From Nocardia crassostreae (lineage in GTDB: Bacteria; Actinomycetota; Actinomycetes; Mycobacteriales; Mycobacteriaceae): DNA of 64,000 nucleotides. Location: the NCBI RefSeq assembly GCF_001613405.1, contig NZ_BDCH01000030.1, forward strand, positions 62,001 to 126,000, read 5' to 3'. A program made the position numbers and the translations under genes. The notes beneath the pieces were generated by a model that was not told the origin of the DNA, ran no database searches, and saw only the letters and a program-made list of their open reading frames with translations. The stretch's first letter is position 1; each line of letters starts with the position of its first letter. Of the stretch, positions 33,216-41,403 are shown in pieces.

Positions 33216-35438
33216 ATCAACGAGCGCGAAGCGGAGCTGGACCAATGGTTTCGTGCCGAAATCGCCGCCACGAAACCGGGACCCGCTCGGCCACAACAGG
33301 AATCGCTGTCTCCCGGCGCCCCGCTGACCGGCGCCCAGGCCCTGGCGCTGTTCGACGCCCAGGCCACCGCCCGCCATCTCGACTTCGCGGCGCGGCAGCT
33401 CACCCGGGACGGGCGGGGGTACTACAGCATCGGTTCCTCCGGGCACGAGGGGAATGCGGCGGTGGCCGCGGCCCTGCGCCCGACCGATCCGGCGCTGCTG
33501 CACTATCGCTCGGCCGGATTCTTCGTCCAGCGCACCCGGCAGGTGCCCGGACTCGACCCCATCCGCGATGTGCTGCTCGGGGTGGTCGCGGCGGCGGCGG
33601 ACCCGATTTCCGGTGGGCGGCACAAGGTTTTCGGCAGTAAGCCCGCCCATGTCATACCGCAGACCTCGACCATCGCCTCGCATCTGCCGCGGGCGGTTGG
33701 GCTGGCCTTCGCCATCGACCGGGCCGCGAATCTGGGAGTCGCCTGCGAATTGCCCGGCGACGCCGTGGTGGTGTGCAGCTTCGGCGATGCCTCGGCCAAT
33801 CATTCGACGGCCGCCGGGGCCATCAATACCGCCGTGCACACCGCGCATCTGGGCGTGCCCATGCCGGTGCTGTTCGTGTGTGAGGACAACGGTATCGGCA
33901 TCAGCGTGCCGACGCCGCGGACCTGGATCGAGCACGCCTACGGCGCCAGGCCCGGGCTGCGCTATTTCGACGCCGACGGCGCGGATATCGTCGATGCGCT
34001 GACCGTGGCGCGGGAGGCCGCGGATTATGTTCGCGCGCACCGGAAACCGGCCTTCCTGCGATTGCGGACCGTGCGTCTGCTGGGCCATGCGGGCTCGGAT
34101 GTGGAGGCGGCCTACCGGCGGCCCGCCGAACTGGCGGCCGATCTGCGCCGGGATCCGGTGACCCGGACCGGGGAGCTGCTGGTCACCGCGGGCGTCGCGA
34201 CGCCCGGTGAAGTCCTGCGGCGCTATGACGATATTGCGGCCCGAGTCAGCGAGATGGCCGAAAAGGTTTCGGGGGAAACGAAACTGGAGACCGCGGGTGC
34301 GGTCGTGGCGAGCCTGGCGCACGCCCGCCCGACGGTCGTGCGCACCGATGTCATTCGCTCGGCCGCCGCGGCGGAGTCCGCGCGGGTCACCACTCCCCCG
34401 GCGCCCGCGCCGGTCGCCACCGGCGATCCGATGACCTTGGCGCAGGCCATCAATCACACGCTCGGGCAATTGCTGGCGCGCGATCCCGATGTGCTGGTCT
34501 TCGGCGAGGATGTCGGCCGCAAGGGCGGGGTTTACGGCGTCACCAAGGGTTTGCAGCAGACCTACGGGGTGCGGCGGGTCTTCGATACCCTGCTCGACGA
34601 GCAGAGCGTGCTGGGGACCGCGCTGGGGACGGCGCTGGCGGGATTCGTGCCGATTCCGGAGATCCAGTACCTCACCTATGTGCACAATGCCGAGGATCAG
34701 CTGCGCGGCGAGGCCGCGACGCTGGCGTTCTTCTCCAGTGGGCAGTACCGGAATCCGCTGGTGGTGCGGATCGCGGGCTATGCCTATCAGAAGGGGTTCG
34801 GCGGGCACTTCCACAATGACAATTCCATTGCGGCACTGCGGGATATCCCCGGCGTGGTGATCGCCTCGCCATCGCGCGCCGATGATGCCGCGGCCATGCT
34901 GCGCACCTGCGTGTCGGCGGCCCGGGTGGACGGGCGGGTGTGCGTCTTCCTCGAGCCGATCGCGCTGTATCACACCCGCGATCTGCATCGGCCGGGTGAC
35001 GGCGGCTGGGCGGCGCCGATTTCCGGGGTACGACACGCCGAGATCGGTTCGGCGCGGGTGCACGGCACCGGAACCCATCTCACCATCGTGAGTTTCGCCA
35101 ATGGCGTGCCCATGAGCCTGCGGGTGGCGCGGCGGCTGGCCGCCCGCGGCATCCACGCCCGGGTGCTCGATCTGCGGTGGCTCGCGCCGCTGCCGGTGGA
35201 TGAACTGCTCGACAATGCCCGTGCCACCGGGCGGGTGCTCATCGCCGACGAAACCCGCCGCAGCGGCGGCATTTCCGAGGCGGTGTGCGCGGCGCTGCTG
35301 GATGCGGGATTCGACGGCCCCATTGCCCGGGTGACGAGCGAGGACAGTTTCGTCCCGTTGGGCCCGGCCGCGAACACCGTACTGCTGGACGAAGATCGCA
35401 TCGAGGCGGCGGCCGAAAAGCTCATAGCCGCACCGTGA
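33216..35438 (+). CDS. 2-oxoacid dehydrogenase E1 component, fused alpha and beta subunits
   Basis: The protein is about 740 residues. The alpha half has SIGSSGHEGNAAVAAAL, FGSKPAHVIPQTSTIAS and the thiamine-diphosphate motif CSFGDASANHSTAAGAIN. The beta half has VFGEDVGRKGGVYGVTKGLQ, FDTLLDEQSVLGTALG and EIQYLTYVHNAEDQL. Together they would decarboxylate a branched-chain or similar 2-oxoacid and pass the acyl group to an E2, which is not encoded here. No ATG, GTG or TTG opens the frame before GTG 33462. Coding resemblance starts at ATC 33216, 7 nt after GGAGAGG. Either ATC is the start or a base is missing in GATCGC with initiation at ATG 33190 or GTG 33208. Confidence 0.8.
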   Translation: MNEREAELDQWFRAEIAATKPGPARPQQESLSPGAPLTGAQALALFDAQATARHLDFAARQLTRDGRGYYSIGSSGHEGNAAVAAALRPTDPALLHYRSAGFFVQRTRQVPGLDPIRDVLLGVVAAAADPISGGRHKVFGSKPAHVIPQTSTIASHLPRAVGLAFAIDRAANLGVACELPGDAVVVCSFGDASANHSTAAGAINTAVHTAHLGVPMPVLFVCEDNGIGISVPTPRTWIEHAYGARPGLRYFDADGADIVDALTVAREAADYVRAHRKPAFLRLRTVRLLGHAGSDVEAAYRRPAELAADLRRDPVTRTGELLVTAGVATPGEVLRRYDDIAARVSEMAEKVSGETKLETAGAVVASLAHARPTVVRTDVIRSAAAAESARVTTPPAPAPVATGDPMTLAQAINHTLGQLLARDPDVLVFGEDVGRKGGVYGVTKGLQQTYGVRRVFDTLLDEQSVLGTALGTALAGFVPIPEIQYLTYVHNAEDQLRGEAATLAFFSSGQYRNPLVVRIAGYAYQKGFGGHFHNDNSIAALRDIPGVVIASPSRADDAAAMLRTCVSAARVDGRVCVFLEPIALYHTRDLHRPGDGGWAAPISGVRHAEIGSARVHGTGTHLTIVSFANGVPMSLRVARRLAARGIHARVLDLRWLAPLPVDELLDNARATGRVLIADETRRSGGISEAVCAALLDAGFDGPIARVTSEDSFVPLGPAANTVLLDEDRIEAAAEKLIAAP

Positions 35439-35442
35439 ATGG

Positions 35443-35494
35443 GTGACAACGCACCGGGATCGCCGCTATGATGGGGTGCGGTATCCCGGTGCGT
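35443..35494 (+). promoter_or_regulatory. Sigma70-like promoter flanked by a 24-base dyad
   Basis: GTGACA at 35443-35448 and TATGAT at 35467-35472 are 18 nt apart, a good housekeeping promoter. A perfect 12-base inverted repeat, ACGCACCGGGAT (35449-35460) and ATCCCGGTGCGT (35483-35494), has one arm in the spacer and one over the expected start of transcription, like an operator. Confidence 0.5.
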
Positions 35495-35553
35495 CGTCTG
35501 GCGCCGGTCCGATCGACGCCCCGGCGCCGATGAGGGGGCGGCGCCAGGCTTTA
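35479..35553 (+). ncRNA. Candidate structured small RNA
   Basis: The promoter at 35443-35472 points into about 75 nt with no reading frame. The segment contains arms CTGGCGCC (35498-35505) and GGCGCCAG (35540-35547) enclosing GGCGCC again, so alternative stems are possible. It ends in GCTTTAT. It lies between two convergent genes (E1 and the UvrA-like gene). It could instead be an untranslated terminator region. No known family (including 6C RNA) fits. Confidence 0.35.
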
Positions 35554-35576
35554 TCTACGTAGTACGTACGTAGATA
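35552..35576. promoter_or_regulatory. BlaI/CopY-type operator-like palindrome
   Basis: TATCTACGTA-GTACG-TACGTAGATA is a perfect palindrome with 10-base arms. Its core TCTACGT-N7-ACGTAGA is the same as in the operator before the multicopper oxidase gene 8 kb away. Here it lies between convergent genes, just after the candidate small RNA. Confidence 0.55.
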
Positions 35577-35625
35577 ATATTACCGGATGGCGGGGCGACT
35601 TGGCAAGCCGCGCTGATCGGAGCCG

Positions 35626-37887
35626 TCACGCGCGCAGGGCCAGCGCCGTTTTCGACTCTTCGTGTGCGAGCAGGCCCTCCGGTTCGCCCTCGTAGAGGAT
35701 GCGGCCGCCGTAGCGGCCCGGACCGGGGCCGAGGTCGATCACCCGGTCGGCGCGGCGGATGACATCGAGATTGTGCTCGATGACGACGAGGGTGTTGCCC
35801 TTGTCGACGAGGCCGCCGAGGACGTCCAGGAGGGTGTCGATATCGGAGAGGTGCAGGCCGGTGGTGGGCTCGTCGAGGACATAGATGGTGTGGCCGTCGC
35901 GTTTCGCGAGTTCCTTGGCGATCTTCAGGCGCTGGCATTCGCCGCCGGAGAGCGTGGCGAGGGACTGGCCGAGGCGCAGGTAGCCGAGACCTACTTCCGC
36001 GACGTGGCGCAGCGCCCGGGTGATGGCCGGGTCCGGAAAGCGCTGGGCGGCTTCGGCGATGGTGAGATCGTCCACATCGGCGATGCTGAGGCCGTCGAGG
36101 GTGTAGGCGAGGACCTCGGGGGTGAAGCGGCGGCCGCCGCAGGTTTCGCAGACGACCTCCTGACCGTCCATGAAGGCGAGGTCGGTGTAGACGACGCCGA
36201 GGCCGTCACAGGCCGGGCAGGCGCCTGCGGAGTTGGCGCTGAACAGGGTGGGGCTCACCTTGTTCCGGGCCGCGAAGAGTTTCCGCACGGCCGGGGCGAT
36301 GCCGGTGTAGGTGATGGGAGTGGAGCGGCGATTGGTGGAGACCGCGCGCTGATCGACGATGGTGGCCGGGTGCTGGTCCACCAGTTCGGCGACGAGACTG
36401 GATTTGCCCGCGCCCGCGACGCCGGTGATGACGGTGAGCACGCCGGTGGCGAGGTCGACGCCGAGGCCCTCGAGGTTGTTGCGGGTGGCGTTCTCGATGC
36501 GGATCTTGCCGGTCGCGGGCCGGGGCGTACCCACGACGCGGCGCTGACGCAGGGCGCGACCGGTCAGGGTGTCGGCGGTGCACAGCTCGTCGTATCGGCC
36601 CTGGAAGACGATCTCACCGCCCGCCGCGCCCGCACCGGGGCCTACTTCGACGATCCGATCGGCGATGCGCATGACGTCCGGATCGTGTTCGACCACCAGC
36701 ACGGTATTCCCCTTGTCCCGCAGCCGCTTCAGCAGATCGGACATCGAGCGCACATCGTGCGGGTGCAGGCCGACGGTGGGTTCGTCGAAGACGTACAGCA
36801 TTTCGGTGAGGCTGCTGCCCAGGTGTTTGACCGTCTTGATGCGCTGGGATTCGCCGCCGGACAGGGTGGTCGTGGGCCGGGCGAGAGACAGGTAGCCGAG
36901 CCCGATATCGGCGAGCGCGGTGAGCCGGTCGTGCAGGGCCGTCAGCACTGGGGCAACCCGCACGGCCGTCACACCGGTGATCAGAGCGGCCAGTTCCCCG
37001 ATCTCCATACGGCTCATCTCGACAATGGTGTGGCCGAGGACGCGGGCTGTGCGCGCCGCCTCGTCGAGTCGCTCACCGCGGCAGTCCGGGCAGGTCCGTG
37101 AATGCGTGAAGCGTTCCACCACAGCCTGTTTGCGTTCGGAGGGATTGTCGGCGGTGTGCAGGTAGACGCGTTCGAACCGCTCGATCACCCCTTCGTAGTC
37201 CTTCGGCGGCCGGGTGCCGAGCCGGGCGGCGGCCTCGCCGCCGTAGAGCAACGCGTGCCGTTCGTCGGCGGACCAGTCGCGCAGCGGGGTCGAGGCGTCG
37301 AAGGAGCCGATATCGGCGTACTGGCGATACCAGAACTGGCCGTTCCCGAAGCCGGGCAACAGGATCGCGCCCTCGCCCAGCGACTTGTCCAGGTCCAGTA
37401 CGCGATCCGCATCGGTCACGACGGTCTCCCCCAGGCCCGAACAGGTCGGGCACATTCCGGCGGGGTCGTTGAACGAGAAATGGTTCGACTCACCGACATA
37501 CGGTTCACTCACCCGCGAAAACAGCAGTCGCAGATAGCTGTAGGCGTCGGTGATGGTGCCGACGGTCGATCTCGCATTGCCGCCCAGGCGTTTCTGGTCG
37601 ATCACCACCACCGGGGAGAGCCCGTCGATGGCATCCACCTCGGGGCGGCTCCAGCGCGGCAGGCGATTGCGCACGAACGGCGGATAGGTCTCGTTGACCT
37701 GATAGCCCGCCTCGGCGGCAATGGTGTCGAACACGAGCGAGGATTCGCCCGACCCGGAGACGCCGACGAATACCACCAGGCTGTTGCGCGGCACATCGAT
37801 ATCGATGCCGCGCAGGTTGTTGGTGCGTGCCGCCCGAATCCGGATGGCGCGGCGAAGGTGCTGGTCTACGGCCTGTGTCGTGGTCAT
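35626..37887 (-). CDS. UvrA-like excinuclease-type ABC protein (drug-resistance class) with altered Walker A
   Basis: The 753-residue protein has two UvrA-type ATPase domains and zinc-binding CxxC modules (MCPTCSGLGET, SRTCPDCRGERL, ACPACDGLGVV, VCETCGGRRF). Signatures LSGGESQRIK and LSGGECQRLK and the Walker B regions YVFDEPTVGLHP and YVLDEPTTGLHL are intact. In the first Walker A the motif reads GVSGSGESSL: residue 48 is Glu (GAA at 37744-37746) where Lys is invariant. The second, GVAGAGKSSL, is normal. Shorter than true UvrA, it resembles DrrC-like self-resistance proteins. A TACGGT box 6 nt before ATG suggests a leaderless mRNA. It is divergent from a WYL regulator. Confidence 0.85.
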   Translation of the reverse strand: MTTTQAVDQHLRRAIRIRAARTNNLRGIDIDVPRNSLVVFVGVSGSGESSLVFDTIAAEAGYQVNETYPPFVRNRLPRWSRPEVDAIDGLSPVVVIDQKRLGGNARSTVGTITDAYSYLRLLFSRVSEPYVGESNHFSFNDPAGMCPTCSGLGETVVTDADRVLDLDKSLGEGAILLPGFGNGQFWYRQYADIGSFDASTPLRDWSADERHALLYGGEAAARLGTRPPKDYEGVIERFERVYLHTADNPSERKQAVVERFTHSRTCPDCRGERLDEAARTARVLGHTIVEMSRMEIGELAALITGVTAVRVAPVLTALHDRLTALADIGLGYLSLARPTTTLSGGESQRIKTVKHLGSSLTEMLYVFDEPTVGLHPHDVRSMSDLLKRLRDKGNTVLVVEHDPDVMRIADRIVEVGPGAGAAGGEIVFQGRYDELCTADTLTGRALRQRRVVGTPRPATGKIRIENATRNNLEGLGVDLATGVLTVITGVAGAGKSSLVAELVDQHPATIVDQRAVSTNRRSTPITYTGIAPAVRKLFAARNKVSPTLFSANSAGACPACDGLGVVYTDLAFMDGQEVVCETCGGRRFTPEVLAYTLDGLSIADVDDLTIAEAAQRFPDPAITRALRHVAEVGLGYLRLGQSLATLSGGECQRLKIAKELAKRDGHTIYVLDEPTTGLHLSDIDTLLDVLGGLVDKGNTLVVIEHNLDVIRRADRVIDLGPGPGRYGGRILYEGEPEGLLAHEESKTALALRA

Positions 37888-37948
37888 ATCCCGACCGTAC
37901 GAACAGTTGCGGCCGGATTCCGACCGCGATTCGAGCCATGATGGAGTC

Positions 37949-38923
37949 ATGCCCGATGTCACGCGCCGCATGCTCGAACTGCTGGCCCAGTTGCAGACCG
38001 GCCGCCGCTTCAGCGGTCGAGAGCTCGCGGGCCGCCTCGATATCAGCCCGCGCACGCTGCGCCGGGATGTGGAGCGGCTGCGCGAGTACAGCTATCCGGT
38101 GACGACCCAGCCCGGCCCGAGCGGTTTCTACCGGCTCGCGGCGGGCCGCACCCTGCCGCCGCTGGTGCTCGACGACGAGGAGGCGGTCGCCACGCTCGTC
38201 GGTCTCGACCTGCTGGGTGCGACCGCACCGGCCGAGCCCGAGGGCCACGCCGATATGGGCACGGCCGCCGACCGCGCCTTCGGCAAGATCGACCAATTCC
38301 TGCCCAAACGCCTGCGCCCGCAGGTCGGCGCGCTCCGCGCGACCGTGGAAGCGGCCCCGCTGGCCGCACCCGCCGTCGATCCGGAAGCCCTGACCGCTCT
38401 CGGCGTGGCGGCCGCCCGCCACGAAGTGGTGACCTTCGATTACACGGGCCGCAGCGGCCGCACCACGCCCCGGCGCGTCGAGCCGTACCGGCAAGTCCAC
38501 ATGCACCTGCGCTGGTACCTGCTCGCATGGGATATCGAACGCGGCGACTGGCGCACCTTCCGGCTTGATCGGGTCACCGGAATCACCAGCACCGCAGCAC
38601 CTTTCACACCGCGCCCGCTCCCGGCCCGCTCGGCCGCCGACTACCTGCGCGAGGGCCTCACCGCCGGTCGGCATCGGGCCGTGGTCACCGTCGAAACCAG
38701 TGCCTCCGCTGTCGCCGACGCCTTGAAATTCCAGGACTGCGATATCGAGCCGCTCTCCCCCACCCGCTGCCGGGTCACCGTCCGGGTGGATTCCTTCGAA
38801 TGGATGGTCCTCACCATCGCCTTCCTCGGTGTCGACTTCCATATCGAGGAGCCCGCCGACTTCCGCGACCGCAGCCTCGAACTCGCCGACCGCCTGCGCA
38901 CGGCCGCCACACCGCAACGGTAA
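37949..38923 (+). CDS. YafY-family WYL-domain transcriptional regulator
   Basis: The protein is 324 residues. An HTH_11-type domain comes first (RRFSGRELAGRLDISPRTLR, RDVERLREYSYPV), then a WYL domain in which the eponymous residues lie in HLRWYLLAWDIERGDWRTFR, then a C-terminal WCX-like region (VDSFEWMVLTIAFLG). Such regulators often sense nucleic acid or DNA damage signals. It is divergent from the UvrA-like gene, 61 bp away, and is its probable regulator. CATGAT lies 6 nt before the ATG, so this side may be leaderless too. Confidence 0.88.
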   Translation: MPDVTRRMLELLAQLQTGRRFSGRELAGRLDISPRTLRRDVERLREYSYPVTTQPGPSGFYRLAAGRTLPPLVLDDEEAVATLVGLDLLGATAPAEPEGHADMGTAADRAFGKIDQFLPKRLRPQVGALRATVEAAPLAAPAVDPEALTALGVAAARHEVVTFDYTGRSGRTTPRRVEPYRQVHMHLRWYLLAWDIERGDWRTFRLDRVTGITSTAAPFTPRPLPARSAADYLREGLTAGRHRAVVTVETSASAVADALKFQDCDIEPLSPTRCRVTVRVDSFEWMVLTIAFLGVDFHIEEPADFRDRSLELADRLRTAATPQR

Positions 38924-38978
38924 GGATTCCCTCAGCTTTGCTCCCTACACTCGTGCGCGGTCGACCCGAGGAGCACTG

Positions 38979-39011
38979 ATGCACCCGATGACACGGCAGG
39001 TGGTTCGATGA
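38979..39011 (+). CDS. Ten-residue leader ORF before the M56 peptidase
   Basis: GAGGAG is followed by an ATG that opens MHPMTRQVVR and stops at TGA 39009-39011, overlapping the M56 ATG at 39008 (ATGA). In related genomes a BlaI gene normally precedes M56 with this same overlap. The mini-ORF may therefore be either a translational-coupling leader or the last remnant of a lost blaI-like gene. Confidence 0.4.
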   Translation: MHPMTRQVVR

Positions 39012-39970
39012 GCGTCGCCGCATGTCTGCTGTTCTACGGATTCGCCGTCGCCGTGCTCGCGCCGCGACTGTTGCGACGGGTGGGCCAGGCGGGGGCGGCG
39101 CCGCGGGTGGCGCTGATCGCCTGGCTGGCCTCGATGGCGTCGACGGTGCTGGCGTGGTCGGCGGCGCTGGTGATGCTGGTCGTCGACCTTGTGTCCCATG
39201 GGGTTTCCAGTGCGCCCAAGCGGATCCTCGATACCTGTCTGACACATCTGCACGATGCCACCGTCGGCCGGTACGGCACGCCGGTCCAGGTCGCGCTGTT
39301 GCTATTGGCAGGTGCTGTCAGCCTGGCCGCCGGAGTGCTGGCCGTGCGTCTCGCGACGTCGCTGCTGCGCGCTCGGCGCACCACCTTCGAGCACGCGCAG
39401 TTGACCCGTATGGCGGGTCGTCATCACCCGGATCTGGATGCGGTAGTTCTCGAGGTGGACGAACCGGCCGCGTATTGCGTTGCGGGCAAACCTCATACGG
39501 TCGTGGTCAGCCGCGCCGTTCTCACCGCGCTGCCCGACGACCATCTCGACGCGGTGCTCAGCCACGAGCGCGCCCATCTCAGCGGGCGCCACCATCTCCT
39601 GCTCGCCGCAACGCGCGGCTTGGCCACGGTGCTGCCGGGCCTCACCCTCTTCACGATCGGCGCCAGGGAGGTGGCGCGGCTGCTCGAGATGCTCGCCGAC
39701 GATGCCGCGGCCCGGATTCACGGCCGCGGCACCGTGCTGCGCGCCCTGCTCACCCTCTCCGGTATGAAAGCGGGCCCCGCGGGCGCCCTCGGCGCGGCCG
39801 AAGTCGCGCTGGCCACCCGGGTCCAGCGCCTGTCCGCGCCGACGGCCCCGGCCTCCCGCACCCGAGCCCGCCTCACCCTCACGGCCGCGGCGGCCACCGC
39901 CACTCTGGCTCCGCTGGCCTCCTTGCTCGTCGCCGTCGGAATCGCCCTCTGCACACCGATTCCCGGCTGA
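39008..39970 (+). CDS. M56 family metallopeptidase (BlaR1-like)
   Basis: The 320-residue integral membrane protein has helices at both ends and a cytoplasmic zinc peptidase segment AVLSHERAHLSGRHH (HExxH) with a downstream EMLADDAAARI glutamate-bearing helix. This is the M56 pattern of BlaR1/MecR1 and of mycobacterial BlaR (Rv1845c). There is no extracellular penicillin-binding domain. In the family it cleaves a BlaI-type repressor on signalling. The only BlaI-type repressor in the window is encoded 3.2 kb downstream on the other strand, so the usual pair is split here. Confidence 0.85.
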   Translation: MSVAACLLFYGFAVAVLAPRLLRRVGQAGAAPRVALIAWLASMASTVLAWSAALVMLVVDLVSHGVSSAPKRILDTCLTHLHDATVGRYGTPVQVALLLLAGAVSLAAGVLAVRLATSLLRARRTTFEHAQLTRMAGRHHPDLDAVVLEVDEPAAYCVAGKPHTVVVSRAVLTALPDDHLDAVLSHERAHLSGRHHLLLAATRGLATVLPGLTLFTIGAREVARLLEMLADDAAARIHGRGTVLRALLTLSGMKAGPAGALGAAEVALATRVQRLSAPTAPASRTRARLTLTAAAATATLAPLASLLVAVGIALCTPIPG

Positions 39971-40011
39971 GCGCACCGCGCAGCCGGGAATCGCGGCAGA
40001 ACCTGGATACC

Positions 40012-41403
40012 TCAACGGCCGGGCCTTCTGATCGGCTCGGTCCGATAGTCGGGCAGGCGACCGACCGGCATGCGATGGCGGCCGCTCGGGGTGGGTCGGC
40101 GGTGGCGGCCCCTGCCCGCGAGGACGGGCACGGGTTCGGTGACGAATTCGTCGGGTGACGAAGCCGGAGTGCGTTGCCCGGCGGTGGAAGTCATGCGGTC
40201 GAGCAGGTGGAGGGCCAAGGTGGCGAGGGCGCCGATAATGATCAGACCTGTCCATACCGCCCAGTCGGCGTGGACGGTACGCGCCGCGCCGACGACCGCA
40301 CCGGTGGCGAGGTTTCCGATGAGGATGCCGACGCCGACGATGGTGTTGTAGAAGCCGTAGTGGGTGGCGACCAGGCGGTTTCCCGATAGGGCGACAACGG
40401 TGTCCATCTCGAAGGGGAAGACCGCCGCGGTGCCGACGGCCAGGAGGGCCGCCGAGAGCATGAGTGCGGCGATCGCGGCGGGAGTGCCGAAAGGTGTTGG
40501 GCCGGAAACTATTGCCAGCGGCAGGAAGGATGCCGCGAGCACGGCCATACCGGCTACCAGGCTGCGTCCACTGCCCCAGCGGGAGCGCAGCCAGGCGGTG
40601 ATGCGGAGCTGGCCCGCGACCGCCACCACACCGGAGATGACGAATACGGCTGAGGTGACCGCTTGCGCGTGGTCCGGGGCGAGGTGCTCGGCTTGCAGTG
40701 GCAGGGCCAGGTAGACCTGGAAGGACAATACGTACGAACCGATCATCGCCACGGAGAACGCCACGAAACGCCGGTTGGCGACAATGGTGCGCCAGTCCTC
40801 CAGGACCGAGGTCCGCGACTCCGGCTCGGCCGCGCGGCGGGTCGGCAGGGCGAACAATTGCGCGACCGTCAGCGCCGCGAAGACGACGGCGGCCGCGGCG
40901 GCGGTGACACGGAACTCCAAGGCCATCAAGGCGAGTCCCACCAGCGGGCCCGCGAGGATGCCCGCCTGGTAGAACATATTGAAGATCGCGAACGCCTCCA
41001 CGCGCCGGTCCCCTGCCTCGGCCGCCAGGTAGGCGCGCACCGCCGGATTGAACAGTGCGCCCGCGAATCCCGTTGCCGCCGAGGCGATCAGCAATCCGGG
41101 CAGGGAGTCGGCGAACACCAGCAAGGCGAAACCGGCGGTGCGCAAGAAGCATCCGGCCACGATGAGCGGCTTGTAGCCGAGACGGTCGGCGAGGGTGCCG
41201 CCGAGCAGGAACATGCCCTGCTGGGAGAAGTTGCGCACGCCGAGCACCAGGCCGACGGCCCACGCCGCCAAACCGAGTGGGCCCGCGAGGTATCCGGCCA
41301 GATACGGCATGAGCATGTAGAAGCCCAGGTTGATGCCGAACTGGTTGATCATGAGCAGGCGGGCGGCGGTGTCGAAGGCGCGGAATCGCGCGAGGACCGT
41401 CAC
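40012..41403 (-). CDS. MFS transporter
   Basis: A 463-residue 12-helix transporter with INQFGINLGFYMLMPYLAGY, NFSQQGMFLLGGTLADRLGY (motif A) and ATGFAGALFNPAVRAYLA, plus a basic C-terminal tail (RGRHRRPTPSGRHR). GTG 41403 overlaps the stop of the PLP-enzyme gene (GTGA), so the pair is translated together. The pattern resembles MFS exporters of small molecules such as siderophore or amino-acid derivatives. It probably exports the product of the PLP enzyme. The longer frame continuing to 42429 is an artefact of the opposite gene. Confidence 0.88.
   Translation of the reverse strand: MTVLARFRAFDTAARLLMINQFGINLGFYMLMPYLAGYLAGPLGLAAWAVGLVLGVRNFSQQGMFLLGGTLADRLGYKPLIVAGCFLRTAGFALLVFADSLPGLLIASAATGFAGALFNPAVRAYLAAEAGDRRVEAFAIFNMFYQAGILAGPLVGLALMALEFRVTAAAAAVVFAALTVAQLFALPTRRAAEPESRTSVLEDWRTIVANRRFVAFSVAMIGSYVLSFQVYLALPLQAEHLAPDHAQAVTSAVFVISGVVAVAGQLRITAWLRSRWGSGRSLVAGMAVLAASFLPLAIVSGPTPFGTPAAIAALMLSAALLAVGTAAVFPFEMDTVVALSGNRLVATHYGFYNTIVGVGILIGNLATGAVVGAARTVHADWAVWTGLIIIGALATLALHLLDRMTSTAGQRTPASSPDEFVTEPVPVLAGRGRHRRPTPSGRHRMPVGRLPDYRTEPIRRPGR

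Noticed and set aside
35479..35553. Identity of the candidate small RNA with the actinobacterial 6C RNA
   Set aside because: The two loops with six or more C residues that define 6C are missing.
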